Assembly: GCF_958450345.1 (NCBI RefSeq) | Contig: NC_088780.1 | Location: 61,105,533-61,169,532, forward strand | Source of the DNA: Calliphora vicina | Taxonomy: Eukaryota > Arthropoda > Insecta > Diptera > Calliphoridae | Length of the DNA stretch: 64,000 nt | Direction: 5' to 3' | In this document: positions 49,071-59,865 of the stretch, one piece after another | How the letters are laid out: every line of letters begins with the position of its first letter | Numbering within the stretch: the stretch's first letter is position 1 | Translations under genes and position numbers: made by a program | The notes under the pieces: model-generated | Seen by the model: the letters and a program-made list of their open reading frames with translations, nothing else | What the model was told of the DNA's origin: nothing | Database searches by the model: none

Positions 49071-50388
49071 TATGAAAATCTCTTACCGCTTTTCCATTTT
49101 GCATTTTTCTCACATCATCTATATTTCTGTGACCGAAAATTCTGTGCCAATAATGTTGACATTTATCTTCCTTGCATTCAGCAGCCATTGCCTTTTCAGA
49201 GTGATATGTACGTAGAATAAATAAATCATACCTGTTATCTGCAACTGCAATTTCCGTACCAGACTTGTCGTGAATACTGCAGAAAGATTCGTGGAAAACT
49301 ACCCCAAATCCATTTTTTATTATTTTACTCACTGACAGTAAATTACCATGAAAACCCGGAATAAATAGAACATCTTTAACGTCTATAATTTGCTTTTGAT
49401 TTTTGCTGTTGACCATTTCAATTTTGCACATGCCTTTATCATCTTTAACGTCTATAATTTGCTTTTGATTTTTGCTGTTGACCATTTCAATTTTGCACAT
49501 GCCTTTATCACTTGATGTAATTATCTCAACACTTGCCACGGTTACATTCTCTTTTACTGATTTATTTGTCGAAACAAAATCGGAAATTTGAGTACTTATA
49601 TGACATGTTGCCCCTGAATCCAAAATCCAGCTGCTATTACCATTCGGCAGCCCAAAACACATATGATTTTCATTGGATTCACTTATATTCGCCTTTTGCG
49701 CATTCTCTGATTTAGATTTCTTTAGTTTCCAACAATTTTTCATAATATGGCCTTTCAATTTGCAATGATGACAAACTTTTTGCTTTTGGCAATCACGAGA
49801 AGTAGATTTCAGAGCAGAATTTGATGATGAGTCCTTTGTTTGACGTTGATATTATTCAACCAATCTGTTTTCAACCACTTTCAAAGTTAGCTCATCCAAC
49901 TTACGTGCTTCTAAAGCTGTAACTAGCGTATCAAACGAAGAAGGTAAACTACTCAACAGCATTGCCACAAGTCACCGCTCCGTAATTTGCTCCTCCAAAG
50001 CCTCCAGTTTTTCAAACAAAACTTTAATTTCCATAATATGTTCGGAAATATCGCGCTCCATGGAAAAACGCAATCCACATATCTGACGCATCAACCGAAC
50101 ACTGGATCCCAATGTGTCTTTTTCATGGTGACTTCTTAATACGTTCCAAGCTTCATGTGCCGAGTTTGCTTTCTTAATTAAAAACAATTGCGGATCTTCC
50201 ACCGATAAACCAATGATTGCTGTTGCTTCGTCATTTTGTTTATTCCAATCGACTGTAGTTGGTATTGGTGGAATTTCACATACGCAGTTCCATAGCTTTT
50301 CCAGTTTTAAAATTAGCTCCAACTTATATTTCCATAAGCTATAATTATTGCCATTCAGCTTTGTAAATGAAGATTTTAAAATATCCAT
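49039..50388 (-). pseudogene. Copia gag and protease
   Basis: Starts at 50388 with MDILKSSFTKLNGNNYSLWK, the copia gag N-terminus. It continues KLELILKLEKLWN, AWNVLRSHHEKDTLGSSVRL, MEIKVLFEKLEALEEQITER, a stop (near 49972), LSSLPSSFDTLVTALEARKL, a second stop, the knuckle CHHCKLKGHIMKNC, then protease WILDSGATCHIS and a GAG-pre-integrase HxxxH..C segment (HYWHRIFGHRNIDDVRKM). A perfect 69-bp tandem duplication (49371-49439 and 49440-49508) repeats 23 residues just after the protease motif. Catalytic DSGAT is intact. Confidence 0.88.
49371..49508 (-). repeat. 69-bp in-frame tandem duplication in copia pol
   Basis: Two identical 69-bp units back to back. In the protein they repeat DDKGMCKIEMVNSKNQKQII plus DVK. 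In frame, so it would not by itself kill the protein. Confidence 0.92.
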
Positions 50389-50396
50389 ATTGTTAT

Positions 50397-50418
50397 GGTG
50401 AAATCTGGGCCCATAACC
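50397..50418 (-). other. Copia primer-binding site
   Basis: Immediately inside the 5' LTR, the minus strand reads GGTTATGGGCCCAGATTTCA. GGTTATGGGCCCAG is the copia-type site for an internal fragment of initiator methionine tRNA. Confidence 0.8.
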
Positions 50419-50611
50419 TGTTAAGACACACAACTATTATGTTAAGACACACAACTATTCTCTTCAAGGGTTGAACAATTTATTGAAAAATATTTGACAA
50501 AATTTAATAAATTTAACAAAACTAAAATGATTTAAAATAAAATTATTTAACAAAGTATTTTATAATACAAGTTGTTTGTAAAACTATTTAATATAACATA
50601 TATTGCTAACA
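50419..50611 (-). repeat. Copia 5' LTR
   Basis: 193 bp; see the element entry. Differs from the 3' LTR at three positions that I can see. Confidence 0.9.
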
Positions 50612-50649
50612 ACTTTTTAGCCTCGTAATTTTGGTTTTAGCTTCGTGGC

Positions 50650-50715
50650 TTTTTTCTACCATTTTTTAATTTCAAAAAAGGCTATTTTGAAATTAAAAAA
50701 TGGTAGAAAAAAAAA
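50650..50715. repeat. Perfect short hairpin
   Basis: TTTTCTACCATTTTTTAATT followed by TCAAAA, a short loop AAGGCTA, then the exact complement, about 26 bp per arm. The surrounding GGCTAAAACC-type sequence also occurs just left of the copia element, so this is part of the repeat into which copia inserted. Confidence 0.75.
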
Positions 50716-50828
50716 GGCTAAAACCAAAATTTCGATTGCAACAAAGATTACCATAAAACTCTTCGCAAAATCAATTTTTTATCCGATGAATAATACACTT
50801 AAAATAGTAAAACCAAACAAATATATTA

Positions 50829-51403
50829 AGGGTCCTCATGTAAACGCTTAAATGCCTCGTAAACTGTGCATTTTTACACTCTCGCAAATGGACTGTCAAA
50901 AAATGTATGGAAATTCGTTAGCACAACTCCGATAAATTTGCGCGACAATTTAGACATGCAAACTTGAATTTATTGTGCATTTGATGAATCAGCTGCTTTT
51001 GTTTACTTTTATTTATAAGAAATAAAAATCAAATAAAATTTTAATATTTTGTGCATGTGAAGATTGTGTAACTTTGGAACAGAATGATTGGATGGAATGG
51101 CATTGTTTATGAAAACATTAACCAATAGATAGAATATAAACAAAATCTTCCAAAATATGTATACCATCGTTTGTTCCAAAGATTTAACTTTCATTCAACA
51201 ATTTTAGAATTAAAATTTATAGAATTTGAAAAAAAAATTGTTAAAGCTTTTGTTGAATTTATTTTTATTTGACATTTTTATCAAATACATATAAATTTTC
51301 TGTATAAACTTGCACAAAATTGAAAAGGTGGGTTCATGAAACACGTCGCGGAAACTTGCATATTTACACAAATGGGAAACTTAAGCGTGTAAATAAGTAC
51401 CCT
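50829..51403. mobile_element. 575-bp MITE candidate with AGGGT ends
   Basis: Ends AGGGTCCTCATGTAAACGCT and, reversed, AGGGTACTTATTTACACGCT, with TA on both sides (50827-50828, 51404-51405). Noncoding. TA suggests Tc1/mariner-type mobilisation, but TTAA/TTAT is also possible. Confidence 0.6.
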
Positions 51404-51765
51404 TATTATATCATATTGATACTTAGTGAAAAATTAAACTGCTAATGAAATTACGAAGATTAAGGCTCAGAGGCAGAATATTTTAAACTACATATGGACA
51501 AATATAGAACCAACAAAGTCCATTTTTTGACATGGTTAATCTAGTATTTAACATTTTAGTACTTCCTTTAAGTAATGCAGATGAATTTTATGAAAAGATT
51601 TTCTAATTATTTATTTAAAAATAGATATAAATCTAAATTCTTAATTTATAATATTTTAGCTTTTTTTTGGCTTTATTTTTAAAGCGGTTTAGCTTTTCCT
51701 GTCCTTTTTTTAAGTCAATATAGCTTCTTTTTATGCTAGGTCCTGGCAACACTGGTGCCGGCCGA
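51404..51765. other. No gene; TAGCTTTT-rich sequence
   Basis: AT-rich, with TTTTAGC/AGCCTTTT motifs near 51655-51735 echoing those flanking the copia element. No coding signal. Confidence 0.4.
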
Positions 51766-52797
51766 AATATTGTTACACTAAGTCTAAAAGTTAAGTGCTG
51801 AAAATTAAAATCGGCCCAAAAATATATATTCATAAAAATAAAATTCATTAATATAAATAAATCTACATATTTCTAGAAAACAATGCAAAAAGTGATTAAA
51901 CGATGTCCGTCCGGTCGGCTGGCTGTCCATATAAACCTTGTGCGCAGAGTACAGGTCGCAATTTTGAAGATATTTCGATAAAATTTGGTACATATTATTT
52001 TTTCGGCTCAAGGACCAAGCCTATTGAAACTGGCTGAAATCGGTCCATTTACCCGAAATTGGACTTTATCGGTCATAAATGTTTAATTTATATATGTATC
52101 TCCACAAGTTCCGCTCCAAATATTTTTTATATACACAAAATTCATGTCACCAAATTTTGTTACGATCGGTCCATAATTAGTCATAGCTCCCATATAGACC
52201 CCCTTCCGAAAATCACTTTAACGTGCATAAATCGCTTAAAAATGTGGGTATACTCACAAAATTTAACATAGTAAACTTTCATATAGACACAAATCACACG
52301 ACCTAATTTCATGGTGATCGGTCCTTAACTGGTCATATCCCCCATATAAGGCCCACTACCGAAAATCACTCAAAAATATAAATTATTGAAATTTTAAAAG
52401 AAAAATGTTTTTGCTCTTTTACTTAGTCGGGCTTGACCGATCATACTTTCTTACTTGTTTTTTATTCGATTCGAAATTTTCAGGAGATGGTTTGTAAGAA
52501 AAAAAATTAAAAAATTCCGGGTAAAACTCGGAATCTATTTTTTGAGTCCAGTCAATTGTAATAAAAAAGCTCCCTAAATGCAGTACAAATTTAGATATTT
52601 TATTTGCAAATAAATAAGAACAGGCAGCTGTATGTGGGTTTATGAAACTTGAAGAACTATCATTAGTAAATTGTACCGGGCGAAGCCGGGACGGGTCAAC
52701 TAGTTCCATATAATAGTAAAATTTTGAATATATCGCGTCCCGAAATCGTTGTCCGTTTTGGCTCAAATTTTCAGCACTTAAATTTTAGGCCTAGTGT
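51766..52797. mobile_element. Foldback element interrupted by a family-A repeat
   Basis: Left AATATTGTTACACTAAGTCT, then AAAAGTTAAGTGCTGAAAAT; right the reverse complement with a few changes (AATTTTCAGCACTTAAATTT at 52756, TAGTGTAACAATATT). The middle also contains GTACCGGGCGAAGCCGGGAC (52672-52691), a compact GC-rich hairpin unusual for this window. Confidence 0.6.
51820..52463 (-). mobile_element. Family-A interspersed repeat, minus strand
   Basis: Reversed: AAAACAAGTAAGAAAGTATG, ATCGGTCAAGCCCGACTAAG, modules with GGGAGCTATGACTAATTATG, the TAGGCTTGGTCCTTGAGCC-type block and the CAGCCAGCCGACCGGACGGA run. The terminal GGTGGTGTAGGG is degraded. Confidence 0.75.
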
Positions 52798-52912
52798 AAC
52801 AATATTCCACCCTGCACTCTTCCAAATTTTAACAAAAATTGTTTTCCTACAAGATTTTTGTCTATACAAATCGGCCCACCCTAATGTACATAAAATACAA
52901 CATTTTTTTAAA

Positions 52913-54012
52913 GAAGTGCTCACTTAAAATCGGTACGCACTGTAGTAATCATAACAACGACCCCTGTAATCAAAATGGAAAAAGATTTAGATATGCCTTT
53001 AACAACAAATCTACCGTTATTCTACAATGAGATGCAAGTGATTATGTTTAGTTTTAAAAAGTGTAGACACAAAGGAAAAAGAAGCTAGAGATAAAATTGT
53101 GCACAAATATCTAGAAAATCCGACTTTGTCGAGTTAAAAGATAGGCAAAATCTGATTTTCGGCAGATATCAGGTCGAACATTTTACGTCTCAGCAGCTCG
53201 TGATATTCAAATATGAATAAGTTAAACTGTGCCGAATATAGCAAATTTTAAATATTTTTAGGTAAACAAAATTAATTTTTTTGTTTTAATTTTTTTTAAA
53301 AAAAATTTTTCGAATTGTTATTTAAATTTTTTTTTTATTTTAAAATTAATTATTTTTAAATTTAAATTTTTTTTAATTTAAATCTGATTTCAACAGACGG
53401 ACATGGCTTAATCGACTCCGCTATCCATAAGGATCAAAATGTAGAAATTACAAACGGAATGACAAACTTATATACATATACCCTTCTCACGATGGTGAAG
53501 GGTATAAAAAGAGAGTTTGGAAAGCGATTGCTGTCATTTATAAGACTGCGATGTCTTATGTCATCTGATACAAAGTTTTATCGAAGTTGTCATTACTGAA
53601 TGACAAGTTGTCATTACTCAAATACGAATAAGAAGTGGTATAATGAGAATAATATCGATGTTATACCAAAACACATCAATTAAACAAATTGCCCAAATCT
53701 CCGTCCTGTCGAGACGAAAAAAAGAAAAAAAGAGTGCAGGTACAGTAAATAGCCAGATTTTGATGAGAACAAAGTGGAATAAAAATGCTGCAGTAACGGT
53801 AGAAGTGGGAAGAAAAGTTGTGCAGCTATTAATGGGAGGCATAAAAAGAAAAGCCATTCCATTTATTCGCAATAAAGACACATAAACCTACAGTTATATT
53901 TTTTTAAAGCCTAATAAATTATCTTTAATTTCATGTATAAAATGTTAACATGCGTTGTTTCGTTTAAAAGTTATGCTCGCTTTAATCCGTACCGATTTTA
54001 AGTGGCCACTTC
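52913..54012. mobile_element. 1.1-kb element with GAAGTG..CACTTAAAATCGG ends
   Basis: Left GAAGTGCTCACTTAAAATCG and right (reversed) GAAGTGGCCACTTAAAATCG, continuing GTACG. No convincing target duplication. Contains a family-B fragment (about 53217-53512). A frame at 53643-53885 is open on both strands but resembles nothing certain. Confidence 0.55.
53390..53512 (+). repeat. Family-B repeat, 3' fragment
   Basis: TGATTTCAACAGACGGACAT, GGCTTAATCGACTCCGCTAT, then ACAAACTTATATACATATAC and GGTGAAGGGTATAA: the tail of family B with the GACA array reduced to a single unit. A low-complexity A/T block precedes it (53260-53385). Confidence 0.75.
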
Positions 54013-55697
54013 TTTATTGTGTTGACAGTTGATATTTATTCATAATTAAATTTTTATTTTATTAATGGGACGAATTGAAAAATTTCGACCAAAAATTCGA
54101 TAATATTTAGCATACATCTTTTTATTGCCGTAAAAAATTAAAAGTTCTGAAGACTTTCGAAATTCAATTTAGTTTGGATTTTATATATTTTTTAATAAAT
54201 GCTCACAAAATACTCAAATTAAGAGAATTTTGAGTGGACGTTTGTGGACAAAATACATGTAATTTTGTTTTTTTTACAATAACAAAACACATGTTAAATT
54301 TCCACTATAGAAAAACAGCACATTAGGCAGATTTTTATCATTCTTGATCTCATATTAAAGCTAATAAATCGTAGATTTTTAGAAATCCATTTCACATCAA
54401 AACAGGAAATAGCATAGAATATTTTCCTTGAACAAAAGATATTTTATAAAAGATATCTTCATTTTCCAAAGATTTCCCTTAAATATGAGCCAATGCACGA
54501 TTAATAGAAATTTAGAGATATATTTTAAAAAATTTATTTAATTTGTTGTGTATATTTGAATAACTAACTTGTGAGAAGCTATTTTTTTCAAAATATGTTC
54601 AATGAATCTTATGGTGTTCTATTTGCATTTTGATTGAAATATCGATAATCATACAATTGAAATTTTGAGCCACTTTAAATTGTGTATGTCTTAAAAGAAC
54701 CTGATTAACAACTTTTAACGGGTAAGGACCGATGCCTTGTCGAATATTTTAGTTTTCCCCTAAAGGTTTATAAAATATAATTTCTATACAAAATTAGTTT
54801 TATAAAACTTTGCATATTGATTTAAAAACGATTTAGAGGTAACAAAAATTATGTTACCTCTAAAATACCGTTATTCTATAAATAATTCTAAACTATGAAA
54901 ATACTCAATTTTGATTTCCGTAGTTAACTTTATAGACTTAATTACGGAAATAAACGCGGTAAATAACGTCATAGCAGCCTTTTTATGAAAAAACTAAATT
55001 TTTGAAACATTTTTTCTCCGTTTTAGAAATTTTGGTATTTAAGTAAGTGCAGATAATGACAGGCCTTATAAATTCATTGATTAAAAGATCTTTCGATTTA
55101 TATAAGTTCCAAACTCAATCTGTTCGAATTTTACACTAATTCGCATTTTAAATTTTTCTTCACGAAAAATGAATAAATTATGAAATTATGAAAAGTTTAT
55201 ATGCTAAATGTTATTCTAAAAATTGATTGTAAGAGAACGCAAGGTTTGTGAGTCTCCTGAAGGGCAGATACAAGCCATATGTACAAGTATTTGGTATTAG
55301 TGGAAACCATAGGACTAGATAATTAAAATTTTAAAGAAAAAAATGTTTCCGATAAATTTTCAGAATAACATTTACCCTAAAAACTTAAAATTCGCAAACG
55401 GATTGAGATATTGTAATCAAATTTGGCCAAGTTTGGATAGGGATGAGGGGCTCTGTTGCCTTAAATGAGTCAGTTCTTATTTTACACGTATTTACGTTAA
55501 GTTTTCTTTCAGAAACATATACTAAATATACACGAGCCCGAATAACATTTTTGTCTATAAAATTTGTTTTCAAGAAATTGGAAAAAAATTGGTCATCACA
55601 AATATCTAAAAACTGAACGAAATAAATTGAAAGAGATAACCAACACATGTAACCATATTTTTTGTGTATATATTTTGAAGTACTATCCAAATATATT
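54013..55697. other. No gene recognised
   Basis: AT-rich noncoding sequence. No long frames, RNA genes or terminal repeats were found. Confidence 0.5.
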
Positions 55698-57119
<1,422 letters not shown>

Positions 57120-57511
57120 CATTCAGATTAGAAATTAATTTTTGGTGATTTTTTTTAAAATGTTGTAGGTCCGAGGAGAACATTTTAGCCCATGACTATG
57201 TAACATTTTATTATGATATATCCAATCGAATATATTCCAGCAATCAAATAAATTAAACCAAAAAGTTTAGATATACTGAATATAGATTTTGCGAAAATAC
57301 ATAATGTAGTAAATAGAAATATTGTTCTTTGACATAGAGGAATACAAACATTGAAAATTTTCTTAAAAATTTGCCACATTTGTTTCGGTTATTATGTGCC
57401 CCACAAATTTAGTTGTTATTAGAATATGTTTAGTGAATAATTGACAATTTCCCACATTTTAGTTCTTAATATATTTAAGCACCATTGCCTATTTTGGTGT
57501 TCTTTATAATA
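57120..57511. other. No gene recognised
   Basis: AT-rich interval between the family-B repeat and a small MITE. Confidence 0.45.
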
Positions 57512-57658
57512 GCGGTATTCACTGTTAAGTGCGAATGGTCTAGCATCATTGCAAATGCAAAATTTTACCGTAATCCAATAACAAAATACACACAAAAACC
57601 TTTACAATTTTGCATTTGCAATGATGCAATACCATTCGCACTTAACAGTGAATACCGC
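57512..57658. mobile_element. 147-bp MITE with ~55-bp inverted arms
   Basis: GCGGTATTCACTGTTAAGTG, then CGAATGGT..AGCATCATTG on the left, and its reverse complement on the right, leave a loop of under 40 bp. TA on both sides (57510-57511, 57659-57660). Arm similarity is very high, suggesting recent origin. Confidence 0.85.
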
Positions 57659-57660
57659 TA

Positions 57661-58468
57661 ATGTTTTTTTAGTGTCTTTCATTCCGCAATATAGTCCTGT
57701 TTATGTCCAAATTCATTGGCCTAAAAGTTATTTACGACAAAACTTGTTTAAAACTTACAAAATATTAAAAAAATATTCATCGTGGTTGTGGTATTTTGAA
57801 AATATTTTAAACAAGTTATAACCCTAATATACACATGACTTTATTTAAATATAAATGTATGTGGCTTCTAATCTAAAGAAGCTGTATTAGGAAATGTAAT
57901 TAAACTAGTCTGTCTCTATGTGAGTTTCAAACAAAACACAATAATAATTGTCTTACAATCAGCTTATCGGACTTTGCAAAGTAGTTTGCGGCTTTTTACA
58001 TCCGATATTCAGTATTAAGATATTATAGTACTATTTGCAGAACATACAAGCACTAACATATGACAAATTTAGGTGTTAATTAAAACATTTTTCAAACTGG
58101 TATAATTTAAACAATCTTTTAATGATAGTAAATATAATATTTGAATGAATTTATTAAAATCTTAATCAACTAACTCAAAAACACTATATAATTAAATGGA
58201 CATTTAAGAAATAATTATACGATTTGTTTTTAAAATGTTAAAGTCCAAGTTCTAAAGTTGTCTCTAATACCAAATGCGTATATAAAAGCTTAGACATATC
58301 TAAGCATCAGGAGACTACAGGCTTGCCTTCTTTTGTAATTTTTAACTGTATAGGAAAAGTAACTACTTTCTTAAGTATAGTACTAAATAAACGTTAAAAG
58401 TGACTGCAATCTAGGTTACTTAGAGATACTAAAGTAACAAATGACTTCACGCTAGGTTACTGGCATGT
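57661..58468. other. No gene recognised
   Basis: AT-rich interval without a recognisable frame or repeat ends. Confidence 0.45.
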
Positions 58469-58469
58469 A

Positions 58470-58595
58470 CACAGAAAGAATTAAATTTCCGATTCAATAA
58501 AGAGATTTGATTAATCAGACAACATTTTGTTTGAATTAGGACCTATCGAAAAATTTGTAAAAAATTTAATTAAAAAAAACAATTTTTTTCAATCA
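58470..58595. mobile_element. CACAGAAAGAATT MITE, one arm
   Basis: CACAGAAAGAATTAAATTTC, GATTCAATAAAGA, CAGACAACATTTTGTTTGAA and TTAGGACCTATC match, reversed, the right arm of the MITE at 4164-4943. The rest is missing. TA precedes it. Confidence 0.7.
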
Positions 58596-58664
58596 TAGTC
58601 AAACTCTAAAGTCGGTTCTTTTTAAAAATAACTTTAAAATAAATTATTTTGCATCTATAGCTAG

Positions 58665-59225
58665 GTACTCTGTTCAAAATTTCGTGCGAAATGCTGTCAA
58701 ACTACATATAAAATATTTGGAATGAAATATATGCGAAATAATTTCGCAAAAGCAGTACTCTGTTTTTATTGTTGAAAACATGTGAATTACATCTGGCAAC
58801 CTTATTTTTCCACACGAAATAACATACGCAGCAAGGCGAATTTATACAAGGTGGAGTCAGTCAAACAGCTGATAATTTTTTTTTCGCTTTTTGGTTCTAA
58901 CAACTGTCAAACCTTGTTTTTATATTTAAATATCTACATATACTAAGCTTATTAACAAAAAATTTATTGTTTACATAAATAATTAAAGCCCTCACTATTC
59001 AATTATCTACACTATATTAAGTTTAAATACTTATTTGTTTAATTTTTCATTTTTGTTTTTTGACATTTGTTAAGACCAATCGTTGTTTTTGTAGAACTGA
59101 CACCACCTTGTATGAATTCGCCTTGATACGCAGCACTTCTTTCGCACGAATAGCTAGCTGTCAAACAGTATGTAAAATTTTTCGCATGAAAAAACCATAG
59201 TTTTTCGCAAATATGAACAGAGTAC
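58665..59225. mobile_element. Middle MITE with GTACTCTGTTCA ends
   Basis: GTACTCTGTTCAAAATTTCG at the left and, reversed, GTACTCTGTTCATATTTGCG at the right, flanked by TAG on both sides (58662-58664, 59226-59228). Subterminal TTCGTGCGAAA and CTGTCAAAC occur in both arms. Confidence 0.7.
58832..59125. mobile_element. Inner CAAGGCG MITE, 294 bp
   Basis: CAAGGCGAATTTATACAAGG at the left and, reversed, CAAGGCGAATTCATACAAGG at the right. Perfect 8-bp duplication ATACGCAG (58824-58831, 59126-59133), fitting nTnnnnAn. Best-preserved copy of this hAT-type MITE family. Confidence 0.88.
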
Positions 59226-59356
59226 TAGGCTTATAGTAAAAATTAAAGTATATTTTAAATTGAACCGACTTTAACTGGGTGCCACCTCAAATGTAGAAAA
59301 TGTTTTCATACAATATGCAACAAAATATAGACAAGTGGCACCGAACCTTTTTGTTT

Positions 59357-59440
59357 AATTTTTCATTTAGGTTTTTTGACATTTGTTAAGACCAATCGTT
59401 GTTTTTTAGAACTGACACCACCTTGTATGAATTCGCCTTG
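59357..59440. mobile_element. CAAGGCG MITE, right-end fragment
   Basis: Matches the last ~84 bp of the 294-bp MITE, ending AATTCGCCTTG. Confidence 0.75.
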
Positions 59441-59448
59441 ATCAGAAG

Positions 59449-59857
59449 CAAGGCGTATTAACAAGGTGAGTGCGTCCTTGCAACAAATACAACAATGCAA
59501 AAACAACAGGCAATTTGTTTTTGTTACGGTAAATGTCAAAATCAAGGCGAATTAAAATATTACTATGTTATTTACAATAACAAATGTAAACATAAACAAA
59601 GTTTGACACAAGGCGTATTTAACAAGGTGACAGCAGTGGCGAATTGACTTATTTTTTATATATAGAGTTTGACATACGGGCATACGGGCGGATATTTTTT
59701 ATATATGTAGTTTGACATTTGTGCGTGCTATTTCTATAATCAGCTGTGCTGTCGATGGCACCTTATTAAATGCACCTTGGTTTGACATAGTGTACATAAA
59801 ACCACAGCGAATTAAGAAACAGCTGATTTTATGCACTCACCTTGTTAATACGCCTTG
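59449..59857. mobile_element. 409-bp MITE with CAAGGCGTATTAAC ends
   Basis: CAAGGCGTATTAACAAGGTG on the left and the same, reversed, on the right, with AGTGC following on both. Perfect 8-bp duplication ATCAGAAG (59441-59448, 59858-59865). It shares only the CAAGGCG tip and CAAGGTG with the 294-bp family, so it is a related but distinct family. It landed directly beside an older CAAGGCG end. Confidence 0.85.
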
Positions 59858-59865
59858 ATCAGAAG

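Larger units (their letters stand above)
39687..50611 (-). mobile_element. Copia-type retrotransposon, split by a BEL insertion
   Basis: LTRs at 39687-39879 and 50419-50611 (193 bp each; I count three differences) are bordered by ACTTT (39682-39686, 50612-50616), the 5-bp duplication of copia elements. On the minus strand the 5' LTR is followed by GGTTATGGGCCCAGA, the primer site for a cleaved initiator tRNA used by copia. The 3' LTR is preceded by the purine tract GAGGAAGGG. The polyprotein order gag, protease, integrase, RT, RNase H is complete, but stops and frameshifts break it. The BEL element occupies 40470-47070; without it the copia is about 4.3 kb. Confidence 0.92.
58609..59271. mobile_element. 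Outer MITE with AAGTCGGTTC ends
   Basis: AAGTCGGTTC at the left and, reversed, at the right, both leading into TTTAAAA..A..CTTTAA, with TA on both sides (58607-58608, 59272-59273). The interior is occupied by a second MITE, which itself contains a third. Confidence 0.7.

Noticed and set aside
53643..53885. Frame of 80 codons with weak resemblance to mariner DNA-binding segments
   Set aside because: Equally open on the other strand; motif evidence too weak.
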